From: Planctomycetota bacterium
GTDB lineage: Bacteria; Planctomycetota; UBA11346
Assembly (NCBI GenBank): GCA_023150565.1
Contig: JAKLKR010000005.1
Location: forward strand, 1-64,000
Reading direction: 5' to 3'
Length of the DNA: 64,000 nt
Shown here: piece after piece, positions 54,804 to 63,702 of the stretch
How positions within the stretch are numbered: position 1 is the stretch's first letter
How the letters are laid out: each line of letters opens with the position of its first letter
Position numbers and translations under genes: made by a program
Notes under the pieces: model-generated
The model's input: the letters and a program-made list of their open reading frames with translations, nothing else
Databases searched by the model: none
Told to the model about the DNA's origin: nothing

Positions 54804-54952
54804 GATTCGACCACGGCGGCGCGGCGGCGCGGCGAAGATAGGAGAGGAAGATGCTCCTCTCGGGCTGGGAATTCGACTTTTTCTTCCGCCGCGTCGCCGT
54901 GTCGCCGCGGTGAACCCACTCATCCTTCCGCCACGTCGCCGTGGTCGAAACG
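54804..54952. repeat. Repeat A-prime element (CCACGGCGGC type)
   Basis: A left arm (54804-54834) and two right-oriented arms (54883-54913 and 54924-54952) are inverted versions of a CGCCGTGTCGCCGCGG-like sequence. The left arm matches 3316-3339, and the middle arm matches 40628-40648. It sits between the convergent oxidoreductase and ubiB-like genes. Confidence 0.75.
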
Positions 54953-54960
54953 CTTCCCTG

Positions 54961-56469
54961 TTACTTCCGCAGCCCCAGCAGCACCCCCAGCCCGGCCACC
55001 GCCACCGCGATGGTGCGGGCGGTGCCGGGTTCGAGCTGGAGCGCCGCCAGCAGCAGGATCGCCGCCAGCACCGCGCCCAGGCCGACCCCGGCCGGGCGCT
55101 GCGCCACCAGCTCGTCGATGCGGTCGGGGACCTGGCGCAGGCGGTTCCAGAACGCGCGCAGCTCGGCGAAGGCGTCCGAGGCCAGCGCCAGGGGCGAGGC
55201 CAGGCGCGCCAGGCGCGGGCGGGCGATGTCGACCAGGGTGCGCTCCGGGTCCAGCTCCAGGCACAGGCCCTCGACCAGGCCGAGGGCGCGCACCAGCACC
55301 ACGGTGTGGCGCGGGAAGACGATGCCGCGGCAGTTGCGCAGGAACGAGCCGGCCTTGGCCGCGAGCGCGGCCTGGCGCAGGCTGCCCTTGAAGGTGAGCG
55401 GGTTGAGCCTGCCGAGGCCTTCGTAGATCTCGCGCGCCAGCCGGCGCAGGGCGGCGCGGTCGGCGCCCGGCACCAGCACCCCCAGCTCGGCGAGCGCGTC
55501 GACCATGCCGTCGACGTCGTCCTGGCCCAGGCGGGCGAGGAAGCGGCGGTAGGCCTGGCGCTCGGCCGCGCCGACCTCGACGGTCATGCCGAAGTCGATC
55601 ACCCAGGTGGTGCCGTCGGGCGAGCGGATGAGGTTGCCGGCGTGCGGGTCGCCGTGCACCAGGCCCTCGTCCACCAGCATGTCCAGCCAGGCGTCGACCA
55701 CCCGCACCGCCAGGCCCTTGCGCTCCGGCATGGGCACATGGCCGACCCCGCGCGCGAGGGTGGCGCCGGGGGCGAACTCCATCACCAGCACGCGCTCGCG
55801 GGTGTGCGCCCACAGCACGCGCGGGGCGCGCAGCCCGCGCCGGGCCAGCAGCGGGCGCAGGCGGTCGGAGGCCAGGCCCTCGTGCAGGTAGTCCTGCTCC
55901 TCGCGCGCGGTGCGGGTGACCTCCTCGGCCACCAGGTGCAGCGGCCAGCCCGGGTACATGGCCTGGAACAGGCGCAGCGCCAGCCGGGTCAGGCGCAGGT
56001 CCATCGCCACCGCCGGAGCCAGGTCGGGGTATTGGATCTTCACCGCCACCGCCGCCCCGCAGGCGGTGCGGGCGTGGTGGACCTGGCCGAAGCTGGCGCT
56101 GGCCAGGGGGGTGGGGTCGATCCACGCCAGGTGGTCGGCCACCCTGCCCTCGAAGGCGCGTTCGAGGGTGGGCAGCATGGCCGCGAGGGCGCGCGGCGGT
56201 GCCTGGTCGCGCAGGTGCGCGCAGGCGTCGACGTAGGGCAGGGGGAAGAAGTCGGGCCGGCTGGCGATGTACTGCCCGAGCTTGATCAGCAGCGCCCCGC
56301 GCCGACGCGCGTAGGAGGCCAGCCAGCGCGCGCCCAGCCGGTGCACCTGCCGACGCCAGGGCCGCACCGCCGGTTCGCACCAGCGGGCGATGAGGGCGCA
56401 GGCGGCGTACTGCCAGCCCAGCCAGGCGATGAGCAGCAGCCCCTCGCCGCCGCGCAGCAGCACACCCAC
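54961..56469 (-). CDS. ABC1/UbiB-family atypical kinase
   Basis: A 502-residue protein of the ABC1/ADCK/UbiB family, implicated in quinone or isoprenoid lipid biosynthesis. The family-specific KxGQ motif is LIKLGQYIASRPDFFP near residue 62. The nucleotide-binding Lys is in AVAVKIQYPDL near 140. The catalytic loop is VHGDPHAGNLI near 268 and the metal motif is VIDFGMT near 288. The C-terminus has one or two hydrophobic helices (VLAAILLLAALQL, IAVAVAGLGVLLGL), as usual for membrane attachment. The GTG start lies 6 bp after the small 80-residue gene's stop, so the two are cotranscribed. Confidence 0.9.
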   Translation of the reverse strand: MGVLLRGGEGLLLIAWLGWQYAACALIARWCEPAVRPWRRQVHRLGARWLASYARRRGALLIKLGQYIASRPDFFPLPYVDACAHLRDQAPPRALAAMLPTLERAFEGRVADHLAWIDPTPLASASFGQVHHARTACGAAVAVKIQYPDLAPAVAMDLRLTRLALRLFQAMYPGWPLHLVAEEVTRTAREEQDYLHEGLASDRLRPLLARRGLRAPRVLWAHTRERVLVMEFAPGATLARGVGHVPMPERKGLAVRVVDAWLDMLVDEGLVHGDPHAGNLIRSPDGTTWVIDFGMTVEVGAAERQAYRRFLARLGQDDVDGMVDALAELGVLVPGADRAALRRLAREIYEGLGRLNPLTFKGSLRQAALAAKAGSFLRNCRGIVFPRHTVVLVRALGLVEGLCLELDPERTLVDIARPRLARLASPLALASDAFAELRAFWNRLRQVPDRIDELVAQRPAGVGLGAVLAAILLLAALQLEPGTARTIAVAVAGLGVLLGLRK

Positions 56470-56475
56470 CGGGGA

Positions 56476-56718
56476 TCAGGCGCCGGCGGGAGGGGGGGTG
56501 GCGGGAGCCGCGGGCGCGGCCGGCGCCGCCGGAGCGGTGCGCGCGCGGGCGCGCTCCTCGGCGGCGTTGATGGCGGCGACCCCGGCGAGCAGGGCCTCGC
56601 GCGCGGCTGAGCGCAGGTGGCTGCGCACACCTGGCGGCACCACCTGCTCGGCGGCGGTCTCGGCGGCGGAACGCAGGTGCTGGGCGGCGGTACGCAGGTG
56701 CTCGCGGCTGGCGCTCAT
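56476..56718 (-). CDS. Small Ala-rich helical protein, function unknown
   Basis: An 80-residue protein starting MSASREHLRTAAQHLRSAAETAAEQVV. It is made of Ala/Arg/His-rich amphipathic helices with a partial repeat (HLRTAAQ, HLRSAAE, HLRSAARE). It ends in an Ala/Pro tail (APAAPAAPATPPPAGA). It resembles the small helical proteins encoded before ubiB-like genes in other genomes, but I do not recognise it. A GGAGG Shine-Dalgarno and a GCTAGCAT box precede the ATG. Confidence 0.55.
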   Translation of the reverse strand: MSASREHLRTAAQHLRSAAETAAEQVVPPGVRSHLRSAAREALLAGVAAINAAEERARARTAPAAPAAPAAPATPPPAGA

Positions 56719-56817
56719 GGCGGGCCCTCCGCCGACCATGCTAGCAGGGAGCTGGAATGCTGGAATGCCGGAATTCCGGAGGTCCCCAGCGATATTCCAG
56801 CATTTGGCCTTCGCTTC

Positions 56818-57279
56818 TCAGCCCTCGGCCAGGTGCTCGGCGCGGCGGCGCGCCCGCAGCGCGGTGCGCTGGTCGCCGCGGTCCTGCGCCACCCGGGCCA
56901 GGAAGGCCCAGGCCCCGGGTTCGCCCGGTGCCGCCGCCACCACCGCCCAGGCCTGGCCGAGCGCGGTCGGCTCGTCGCGCAGCCAGGCGGCGCAGGCGGC
57001 GCGGTGCAGGGCGCGCACCTGGGCGGGGTCGAGGATGCGCCGGTGGTGCTGCCACCAGCGCACGCCGGCCACCGCCGCTGCGCTCAGCGTCCAGGCCGCC
57101 AGCGCCGCCAGGCGCAGCAGGGCGGCGCCATCGGCGCCGGCGAACTCGTCGGCGAGCAGCGCCACCGCCGCCAGCGCCGCCAGGGCGAGCAGCAGGGGCA
57201 GCCCGGCGGCGGGCCGGCCGTCCCAGGTCAGCCCGGCCCCGGGCAGCACGACATCGGCGGCGATCACCAGCCAGCGCAT
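56818..57279 (-). CDS. Small membrane protein with TPR-like tail
   Basis: A 153-residue protein with two N-terminal hydrophobic segments (LPLLLALAALAAVALLADEF and LLRLAALAAWTLSAAAVAGV). A soluble helical part follows, with a tetratricopeptide-like pattern (GQAWAVVAAAPGEPGAWAFLARVAQDRGDQRTALRARRRAEHL). It is probably an inner-membrane protein with a cytoplasmic binding domain. No family is recognised. The ATG lies 8 nt from a promoter block nearly identical to that of the unknown gene at 13552-14061. Confidence 0.6.
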   Translation of the reverse strand: MRWLVIAADVVLPGAGLTWDGRPAAGLPLLLALAALAAVALLADEFAGADGAALLRLAALAAWTLSAAAVAGVRWWQHHRRILDPAQVRALHRAACAAWLRDEPTALGQAWAVVAAAPGEPGAWAFLARVAQDRGDQRTALRARRRAEHLAEG

Positions 57280-57314
57280 GGGCGGGGATGGTCGCCCGCC
57301 GGTGGCGGTGGCAA
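57280..57314 (-). promoter_or_regulatory. Leaderless promoter block, twin of 14062-14096
   Basis: On the minus strand TTGCCA (57309-57314), 15 bp and GACCAT (57288-57293) end 8 nt before the ATG at 57279. Eighteen bases next to the start and the TTGCCACC box are identical to 14062-14096, at the same relative positions. Confidence 0.65.
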
Positions 57315-57349
57315 CCGGCTTCCGCGGCCTGGCCGGGGGCTGAGGCCGC

Positions 57350-58984
57350 TCAGTCACGGCCGTCGAGGCGGATCTCGGCGGTGCGCAGGGCGCCGGCGGC
57401 GTCGGCGTGCGCGGCGGTGACCTCGAGCACGTTGATCCCGTCCTGCAGCGCCGCCGCCGGCACCCGCCAGGCCAGGGTGGCGTCGGCGCGCTCGAGGCCG
57501 TCCAGGCGCCAGCCCAGGCGCGAACGCTCGGCCAGCGACGGCGAACGCGACGCCGACGGCGCCAGCACGCGGGTGTTCCAGCGCACCTCCAGCCCGCCCG
57601 GCGCCAGGGTGCGCGCATCCGCGCCGTGCAGGCCCAGGCTCAGCTCGCCGCCGCCGGCGGCGGGGCGGCGGCCGCAGTCGATGCGCACCGTGATGGTGCG
57701 CTCCATGCGCCCGAAATCCCAGCCCGGGGTGCGGTTGGCGAGCGGCGCCGGCAGCGGCGCGGCGCCGGCGCCGGAACCCGGGGCGCGCATGCCGGCGCCG
57801 GCGGCGGCGTGGATGCGCGCCCGCCGCGCCAGGGCCTCGGCCGAGCCGGCGGTGCGCAGCAGGTCGGCGAGGTCGTCGCGCCGGCCGTCGCTCTCGGCGT
57901 AGCACTCGTTGAAGAAGTACAGCCCGTCGCAGCCCCGCCCCAGGGCGGCGGCGGCGCAGCCCAGGTGCACCTCGTGGTGGGCGGCGGGGACGCAGCCGGG
58001 GTAGGGTTTGACCAGGTCGGCGCCGTGCGTCAGCAGGCGCACGCGCGGGCCGAGCAGCCGGCGCCACAGCGCCAGCGGGTACTCGCACCACGCCTCGCCG
58101 CCGAAGTTCGACAGCACCACCTGGTCGACCAGGCCGCGCTCGGCCCACGCCGCCACGTCGTAGCCCAGTTCGAGGCAGGTGGCGGGCTCGGCCGGCACGC
58201 GCACCCCCAGGCGGATGGGATGGCCGCGCCGGCGCGCGGCGGCGTCGGCGATGGCGCGCACCTCGGCGGTGAAGTCGCTGAGGATGGCGCAGCCGGCGGT
58301 CTCGCCGCCGGGGGCGAAGTTCATCCCCCAGCGCAGCCAGTCCATCTCGAAGCCGTCCAGGTCCCAGCGTTCGAACACCTCGCTGACGAAGGCGATCTGC
58401 TCCTGGCGCACCGCGGCGTGGGCCCAGTCGAAGGCACCCTCCCAGCTGCGTTCGGGGCGGTAGGGCGCACGCCGCCACTCGGGGTGGTCGAGCCAGCGCT
58501 GGGCCTGGCACAGCAGCACCCAGCCGTGGTCGTCGGGGGCGCCGCCGGCCTCGGCGATGGCGCGCTCCTTGAGGCCGTGCGCGTCGTTCATGCGCGCGGT
58601 CAGCCAGCCCTCGATGCCGTGCCGGCGGCAGCGCGCCAGCCACACCGCGAACTGGTCGATGCCGCGCCCGCGGTTGAGCAGCCACAGGTTGTGCACCCAG
58701 TTGCGGCCGTGGTCGCCGGCCACCAGGCCGCGCCGGCCGGGCGGCAGCACGCGCAGGAAGGGCTGGTCGTCGGGGCCGTCGGGCTGGTAGCCGTGGTACA
58801 GCGGCTCGCGTGTGCGGCTGTCGAACAGCGCCTTCTGCATGGTCACGCAGAACAGCAGCGCCGCCACCTGGGTGCCCTCGGCATAGAAGTCGACCAGGCG
58901 CTCCAGCCCGGCCACGCACATGTCCTCGGCCGGATGGCAGGCGTAGAAGTGGGCGTCGTCCTCGTTGAGGTGGAGGTTGCGCAT
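57350..58984 (-). CDS. Glycosidase-like TIM-barrel protein, function unknown
   Basis: A 544-residue protein without a signal peptide. The first about 370 residues read as a TIM barrel of the hypothetical glycosidase (GHL) type. Typical segments are GIEGWLTARMNDAHGLKE near residue 125, FERWDLDGFEMDWLRWGMNF near 208 with two acidic candidates, and CDGLYFFNECYAESDGRRDD near 350. The last about 130 residues are a beta-sandwich (ITVRIDCGRRPAAGGGELSLGLHG; RVPAAALQDGINVLEVTAA) like domains that follow family-10-like hydrolases. The substrate is unknown. The start is supported by a TAACCT box ending 6 nt before the ATG. Confidence 0.6.
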   Translation of the reverse strand: MRNLHLNEDDAHFYACHPAEDMCVAGLERLVDFYAEGTQVAALLFCVTMQKALFDSRTREPLYHGYQPDGPDDQPFLRVLPPGRRGLVAGDHGRNWVHNLWLLNRGRGIDQFAVWLARCRRHGIEGWLTARMNDAHGLKERAIAEAGGAPDDHGWVLLCQAQRWLDHPEWRRAPYRPERSWEGAFDWAHAAVRQEQIAFVSEVFERWDLDGFEMDWLRWGMNFAPGGETAGCAILSDFTAEVRAIADAAARRRGHPIRLGVRVPAEPATCLELGYDVAAWAERGLVDQVVLSNFGGEAWCEYPLALWRRLLGPRVRLLTHGADLVKPYPGCVPAAHHEVHLGCAAAALGRGCDGLYFFNECYAESDGRRDDLADLLRTAGSAEALARRARIHAAAGAGMRAPGSGAGAAPLPAPLANRTPGWDFGRMERTITVRIDCGRRPAAGGGELSLGLHGADARTLAPGGLEVRWNTRVLAPSASRSPSLAERSRLGWRLDGLERADATLAWRVPAAALQDGINVLEVTAAHADAAGALRTAEIRLDGRD

Positions 58985-58990
58985 CGCCCC

Positions 58991-59018
58991 AGGTTACAAG
59001 ATATGTCTGATATATCAA
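58991..59018 (-). promoter_or_regulatory. Leaderless promoter with palindromic operator candidate
   Basis: On the minus strand TTGATA (59013-59018), 16 bp, TAACCT (58991-58996), then 6 nt to the ATG at 58984. The perfect palindrome TGATATATCA (59008-59017) overlaps the -35 box in an AT-rich island that stands out from its surroundings. Confidence 0.6.
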
Positions 59019-59104
59019 CTGGACAACCGGTGGCATGGGGCGGTGGTGGCCGTCGTCGCCGTTCCTCCTTCCTCCGGCCACCGTCCTCCTATCCATGGCC
59101 GCCC

Positions 59105-60376
59105 ATGACCCCGCTGCCCGAGCGCCTGCGACCGCGCACCCTCGACGAGGTGGTGGGCCAGCCCGGCCTGATCGGGCCCGAGGGGGTGCTCACCCGCCTG
59201 CTCGCCGCCGGCCACCTGCCCTCGCTGCTGCTGTGGGGGCCGCCCGGCTGCGGCAAGACCACCATCGCGCGCCTGCTCGCCGAGCGCCTCAACCTGCGCT
59301 TCGCGCCCTTCAGCGCGGTGCTGGGCGGGGTGCCCGAGCTGCGCGCCATCCTCGACGAGGCGCGCGCCTGCTGCAACCTGGGCCAGGGCACCCTGCTGTT
59401 CGTCGACGAGATCCACCGCTTCAACAAGGCGCAGCAGGACGCCCTGCTGCCGCACGTCGAGTCGGGCGGGGTGCTGTTCGTCGGCGCAACCACCGAGAAC
59501 CCGTCGTTCAGCGTCAACCGCGCCCTGGTCAGCCGCTGCCGCACCTTCGCCCTCGCCGCCCTCGACCAGGCGGCGCTGGCGGCCCTGGCCGAGCGCGCCG
59601 CCAGCCACCCCCAGGGCCTGCCCGGGCTGCGCCTGGCCGCGGACGCGCGCGACCCGCTGCTGCGCCTGTCCTCGGGCGACGGGCGCCGGCTGCTCATCCT
59701 GCTCGAAGGCGCGCACGCGCTGTGCCCCGGCGGCGAGGTCACCGCGGCGGCGGTGGCGCAGGTGGCGGCCGCGCCCACCGCCGACCACGACAAGCACGGC
59801 GAGAACCACTACGACGTCGCCAGCGCCTTCATCAAGAGCATGCGCGCCAGCGACGTGCAGGCGGCGCTGTACTGGCTGGCGCGCCAGCTCGAGGCGGGCG
59901 AGGACGCGCTGTTCGTGGCCCGGCGGGTGGTGATCTTCGCCAGCGAGGACGTCGGCCTGGCCGACCCCCAGGCGCTGGTGGTGGCCACCGCCGCGCTCAC
60001 CGCCACCGCCAACATCGGCATGCCGGAGGCGATCTATCCCCTCACCCAGGCGGTGGTGTACTGCGCCACCGCGCCCAAGTCGAACGCCACCAAGGGCTAC
60101 TTCGCCGCCGCCGAGGCGGTGCGCCGCCACCCCGGCGCGGCGGTGCCGCTGTTCCTGCGCAACGCCCCCACCGGGCTGATGAAGGAGCTGGGCTACGGGC
60201 AGGCCTACGTCTACGACCACGACACCCCCGACCACTTCGCCGGCCAGGCCTGCCTGCCCGCCGAGCTGGCCGGCGAGCAGTTCTACCGCCCCGGCCCCTT
60301 CGGCTTCGAGAAGGACATCGCCAAGCGTCTGGAATGGTGGGAGGCGCGGCGGAAACGCCCGGCGGGGGGGCAGTAG
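59105..60376 (+). CDS. rarA: Replication-associated recombination ATPase RarA/MgsA
   Basis: A 423-residue AAA+ ATPase that acts at stalled replication forks. LRPRTLDEVVGQPGLIGPEG at the start is diagnostic. Walker A is LLLWGPPGCGKTTIARLL near residue 42, Walker B is TLLFVDEIHRFNKAQQDALLPHVESG near 97, and sensor 1 is FVGATTENPSF near 125. The C-terminal MgsA part has DHDKHGENHYDVASAFIKSMRASD near 230 and VVYCATAPKSNATKGYFAA near 320. The start Met is placed to match the family. It is divergent from the TIM-barrel gene. Confidence 0.95.
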   Translation: MTPLPERLRPRTLDEVVGQPGLIGPEGVLTRLLAAGHLPSLLLWGPPGCGKTTIARLLAERLNLRFAPFSAVLGGVPELRAILDEARACCNLGQGTLLFVDEIHRFNKAQQDALLPHVESGGVLFVGATTENPSFSVNRALVSRCRTFALAALDQAALAALAERAASHPQGLPGLRLAADARDPLLRLSSGDGRRLLILLEGAHALCPGGEVTAAAVAQVAAAPTADHDKHGENHYDVASAFIKSMRASDVQAALYWLARQLEAGEDALFVARRVVIFASEDVGLADPQALVVATAALTATANIGMPEAIYPLTQAVVYCATAPKSNATKGYFAAAEAVRRHPGAAVPLFLRNAPTGLMKELGYGQAYVYDHDTPDHFAGQACLPAELAGEQFYRPGPFGFEKDIAKRLEWWEARRKRPAGGQ

Positions 60377-60469
60377 GTTCCTGATCCTGTCGGCTCCATG
60401 CCGATTATTTGCGGTCAGGCGGGGCCGCCCAAGGTGGGCGCGATCTTCGGGCTGCAGGCGCCTGCTGGC

Positions 60470-61663
60470 TCACACCAGGGCGCGCTCGACCTCGACCGGG
60501 GCGGCGTAGTCGACGCCGTCCAGCTCGAAGCCGAACAGCGAGCGGAACTCGCGCTTGAAGCCGGCGTAGTCGCCCAGGCTGGCGAGGTTCTCGGTGGTGA
60601 CCCGCTCCCACAGGCCGGCGACCTCGGCCTGGATGTCGGCGGCCATCTCCCAGTCGTCGACGCGGATGCGGGCGTGGTCGTCGACGGTGGGGGTGCGGCC
60701 GGGGGCGTAGTGGTCGCGGAACAGGCGGATGATCTGCTCGATCGTGCCCTCGTGCTTGCCGGCCTGCCGCATCACCTTGTAGAGCAGGCTGATGTACAGC
60801 GGCACCACCGGGATGGCGCTGGAGGCCTGGGTCACCAGGGCCTTGTTGACGCTCACCCACGCGGCGCCGCCGCAGCGGCGCTGGAGGTCGGCGGACAGGC
60901 GCCTGGCGGTGGCTTCGAGGTGGTCCTTGGCGCCGCCGATGGTGCCGGCGCGGTAGATCGCGTGGGTCATCTGCGGCCCGATGTAGCTGTAGGCCACGGT
61001 GCGGAAGCCGGGCGCCAGCAGGTCGGCGGCGGCCAGGGCCTCGACCCAGCGGAACCAGTCCTCGCCGCCCATCACCTTGCGGGTGGCGGCGATCTCGGTC
61101 TCGCTGGCCGAGGGCAGGGTGATGGGGCCGATCTGGTCGGTGTCGAGGTTGATGGTCTTGCTGGTGAAGGCCGGGCCGATCGGCTTGAGCACGCTGCCGT
61201 AGGTCTCGCCGTTGATGGGATCGGTGCGCTTGGGGCTGGCCAGGCTGTAGACGAAGGTGTCGAGCTTGCCGAAGCGGGCCTTGAGGCGGGCGAGGGCCTG
61301 GTCGCTGATCTCGGTCGAGAAGGCGTCGCCGTTGATCGTCTCGACGTGGCGGCCCTCGGCCTTGGCCAGGCGGTGGACCTCGGCGAGGTTGTACCAGCCG
61401 GCCGAACCCGGGCGGTCGCCCTGACCTGGACGCTCGTAGGCCACGCTCAGCGCTTCGGCGCCGTGGCCCCAGATGGCGGTGATCAGCGAGGACAGGCCGT
61501 AGCCGGCGCTCGAGCCCACCACCAGGGCGCGGCCGATGCCTTTGCCAGGCCCGCCAGCCCGGGCCAGCTCGACCTGGCGGCGGACGTTGGCGGCGCACCC
61601 TTCGGGGTGGGCGGTGAGGCAGATGAAGCCGCGGATGCGGGGGTTGATGACGGCCTGGGTCAT
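60470..61663 (-). CDS. fabV: Trans-2-enoyl-CoA/ACP reductase FabV
   Basis: A 397-residue NAD(P)H-dependent enoyl reductase that completes the elongation cycle of fatty acids or reduces crotonyl-CoA. The family N-terminus is INPRIRGFICLTAHPEGCAANVRRQV. The cofactor site is GRALVVGSSAGYGLSSLI near residue 45, and FVYSLASPKRTDP near 133 follows. The catalytic Tyr-x8-Lys segment is AYSYIGPQMTHAIYRAGTIGGAK near 227. Length is normal (about 400). The start at MTQAVINPRI has an AAGGA Shine-Dalgarno. It is followed downstream by an 84-bp stretch with no gene or clear terminator. Confidence 0.95.
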   Translation of the reverse strand: MTQAVINPRIRGFICLTAHPEGCAANVRRQVELARAGGPGKGIGRALVVGSSAGYGLSSLITAIWGHGAEALSVAYERPGQGDRPGSAGWYNLAEVHRLAKAEGRHVETINGDAFSTEISDQALARLKARFGKLDTFVYSLASPKRTDPINGETYGSVLKPIGPAFTSKTINLDTDQIGPITLPSASETEIAATRKVMGGEDWFRWVEALAAADLLAPGFRTVAYSYIGPQMTHAIYRAGTIGGAKDHLEATARRLSADLQRRCGGAAWVSVNKALVTQASSAIPVVPLYISLLYKVMRQAGKHEGTIEQIIRLFRDHYAPGRTPTVDDHARIRVDDWEMAADIQAEVAGLWERVTTENLASLGDYAGFKREFRSLFGFELDGVDYAAPVEVERALV

Positions 61664-61697
61664 GGGGCGTCCTTGCAAAGACGTACGTGCGAGAAGG

Positions 61698-62489
61698 TCA
61701 AAGGAGGCGGCCGCGCAGCCGCTTGAGCTGGGCGGCGGGATCGGCGCTGGTGATCAGCGATTCCCCCACCAGCACCGCGTCGACCCCGGCCTCTTCCAGC
61801 CGGCGGCAGTCGTCGCGGCTGGCGATGCCGCTTTCGCTCACCACCACCCTGCCGCCACCCAGCAGGGCGGGAAGCAGGGAGAACGTGGTTTCGAGGCTGA
61901 CGCGGAAGGTGTGCAGGTCACGGTTGTTGACCCCGACCAGGTCGGCGCCCACCGCCAGGGCGTCGACCGCCTCGTCGGCATCGTGGACCTCGACCAGCAC
62001 GTCGAGGCCGATCTCGCGCGCGAAGCCGAGCAGGTCGCGCAGCCGGCCGCGCTCCAGGCAGGCGGCGATCAGCAGCACGCAGTCGGCGCCGGCCAGGCGC
62101 GCCTCGGCGATCTGGCGGTCGTCGACGATGAAGTCCTTGCGGATCGCCGGCAGCGAGACCTCGCGCACCACCCGCTTGAGGTGGTCGAGATGGCCGAAGA
62201 AGAAGCGCGCGTCGGTGAGCACCGACAGGCAGTGGGCGCCGCCCAGCTGGTAGTGGTAGGCGGTCAGCACCGGGTCGTAGTCCTGCACGAAGACGCCCTT
62301 GGAGGGGCTGCCCTTCTTGCACTCGGCGATGACGTGGACGGTGTCGCCGGCGTCGCGGCGCAGGGCGGCGCGGAAGCCGCGGCAGGGCGGCAGGTCGCGC
62401 AGCAGGGCGCGGTCCACCGCCGGCAGCAGCGGCAGCTCGGCGGCGCGCTTGTGGGCGACGATCTCGTCGAGGATGGTGGCGGCGGCCAT
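61698..62489 (-). CDS. trpC: Indole-3-glycerol-phosphate synthase
   Basis: A 263-residue TIM-barrel enzyme that forms indole-3-glycerol phosphate in tryptophan synthesis. VIAECKKGSPSKGVF near residue 54 holds the catalytic Lys and the phosphate loop. SVLTDARFFFGHLDHL near 90, AIRKDFIVDDRQIAEARLAGADCVLLIAA near 113, VGVNNRDLHTF near 180, and VVSESGIASRDD near 208 complete the barrel signature. Length is normal. The gene starts 2 nt after the pyrD stop, so the two are cotranscribed although they serve different pathways. No other trp genes are in the window. Confidence 0.95.
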   Translation of the reverse strand: MAAATILDEIVAHKRAAELPLLPAVDRALLRDLPPCRGFRAALRRDAGDTVHVIAECKKGSPSKGVFVQDYDPVLTAYHYQLGGAHCLSVLTDARFFFGHLDHLKRVVREVSLPAIRKDFIVDDRQIAEARLAGADCVLLIAACLERGRLRDLLGFAREIGLDVLVEVHDADEAVDALAVGADLVGVNNRDLHTFRVSLETTFSLLPALLGGGRVVVSESGIASRDDCRRLEEAGVDAVLVGESLITSADPAAQLKRLRGRLL

Positions 62490-62491
62490 GC

Positions 62492-63604
62492 TCAGAGGTC
62501 CCTGCCCACCGCCTGGTCGATGGAGCGCAGGCCGGCGCGCGCGACCCGTTCCGACAGCCCGGCGTGGATGCGCCGCACCAGCAGCGGTCCGTGGTAGATG
62601 AAGGCGGTGTAGACCTGCACCAGCGAGGCGCCCAGGCCGATCTTGCGCCAGGCGGATTCCGCCGAGTCGACCCCGCCCACCCCGATCACCGGCACCCGCC
62701 CGGCGATGCGCCGGGCCACCCGCGCCAGCACCGCGTCGGAGCGCGCGCGCAGCGGCGCGCCCGAGAGGCCGCCGGCGCCCAGCGCCGCCACCGCCGCCGG
62801 ATCGGTGCGCAGGCCGTCGCGGGTGATGGTGGTGTTGGTGGCGATCAGCCCGTCGAGCCGCGCCTCGAGCGCCACGTCGACCGCGGCGTCGATGCCGGCG
62901 TCGGCGAGGTCGGGGGCGATCTTGAGCAGCAGGGGGGTGCCGGGGGCGACCTCGTCGAGCTCGCGCCGCACCGCTTCCAGCAGCGGGCGCAGGTGGGCCT
63001 CGCCCTGCAGGTCGCGCAGCCCGGGGGTGTTGGGGCTGCTGACGTTGACCACCACGTAGTCGGCCAGGCGGCCGAGGGCGCGCACCGAGCGCGCGTAGTC
63101 CTCGGCGGCGTGCTCCAGCTCGACCACCTTGGTCTTGCCCAGGTTGATGCCGAGCGGGCAGGGCGGCCGGCGCGCGCCGCCGGCCTGGTCGTAGCGCCGG
63201 GCCAGGCGCGCGGCCATGGCCGCGGCGCCATGGTTGTTGAAGCCCATGCGGTTGATCAGCGCCTCGTCGCGCACCAGGCGGAAGGCGCGCGGCTTGGGGT
63301 TGCCGGGCTGGGCCTGGCCGGTGACGGTGCCGACCTCGAGGTGCGAGAAGCCGAGCGCCGCCAGCGCCTCGATGCCCACCGCCTCCTTGTCGAGCCCGGC
63401 CGCCAGCCCGATCGGGCCGTTGAAGCTGCGCCCCCAGCGCACCAGCGCCAGGCGGGGGTCGCTGGGGGCGAGCAGGGCGCGCATCCCACGGCAGAGCGGG
63501 GCGAAGGCGGACCCCAGCGCCAGGCAGCCCATGGCCAGGTCGTGGGCTGATTCGGGCTGCTTGCGGAAGAGCGCCGGGCGGAGGAGGTCGCGGTAGGGGT
63601 CCAT
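62492..63604 (-). CDS. pyrD: Dihydroorotate dehydrogenase (quinone), class 2
   Basis: A 370-residue FMN enzyme that oxidises dihydroorotate to orotate in pyrimidine synthesis, passing electrons to quinone at the membrane. The N-terminal about 40 residues form the amphipathic membrane-binding extension ([25 protein letters not shown]). [46 protein letters not shown] (in part) is typical. [17 protein letters not shown] near residue 170 has the class 2 catalytic Ser, and [32 protein letters not shown] closes the barrel. The ATG at 63604 was chosen over the upstream start because a promoter block ends 12 nt before it. Confidence 0.95.
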   Translation of the reverse strand: MDPYRDLLRPALFRKQPESAHDLAMGCLALGSAFAPLCRGMRALLAPSDPRLALVRWGRSFNGPIGLAAGLDKEAVGIEALAALGFSHLEVGTVTGQAQPGNPKPRAFRLVRDEALINRMGFNNHGAAAMAARLARRYDQAGGARRPPCPLGINLGKTKVVELEHAAEDYARSVRALGRLADYVVVNVSSPNTPGLRDLQGEAHLRPLLEAVRRELDEVAPGTPLLLKIAPDLADAGIDAAVDVALEARLDGLIATNTTITRDGLRTDPAAVAALGAGGLSGAPLRARSDAVLARVARRIAGRVPVIGVGGVDSAESAWRKIGLGASLVQVYTAFIYHGPLLVRRIHAGLSERVARAGLRSIDQAVGRDL

Positions 63605-63616
63605 GGACGGCGGGGC

Positions 63617-63643
63617 ATCCTCGCCCGCGCCGCCATTCCGCAA
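63617..63643 (-). promoter_or_regulatory. Putative leaderless promoter of the pyrD-trpC operon
   Basis: On the minus strand TTGCGG (63638-63643), 15 bp, GAGGAT (63617-63622), then 12 nt to the ATG at 63604. Confidence 0.5.
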
Positions 63644-63675
63644 CCGCCCGCCCGCCGGCGGGTCCCATCCGGCAA

Positions 63676-63702
63676 TTGCCCTGGACGGGGCGCGCCGAGA
63701 CT
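63676..63702 (+). promoter_or_regulatory. Putative leaderless promoter of ispA
   Basis: TTGCCC (63676-63681), 15 bp, GAGACT (63697-63702), then 9 nt to the ATG at 63712. It is divergent from the pyrD promoter 32 bp away. Confidence 0.5.
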
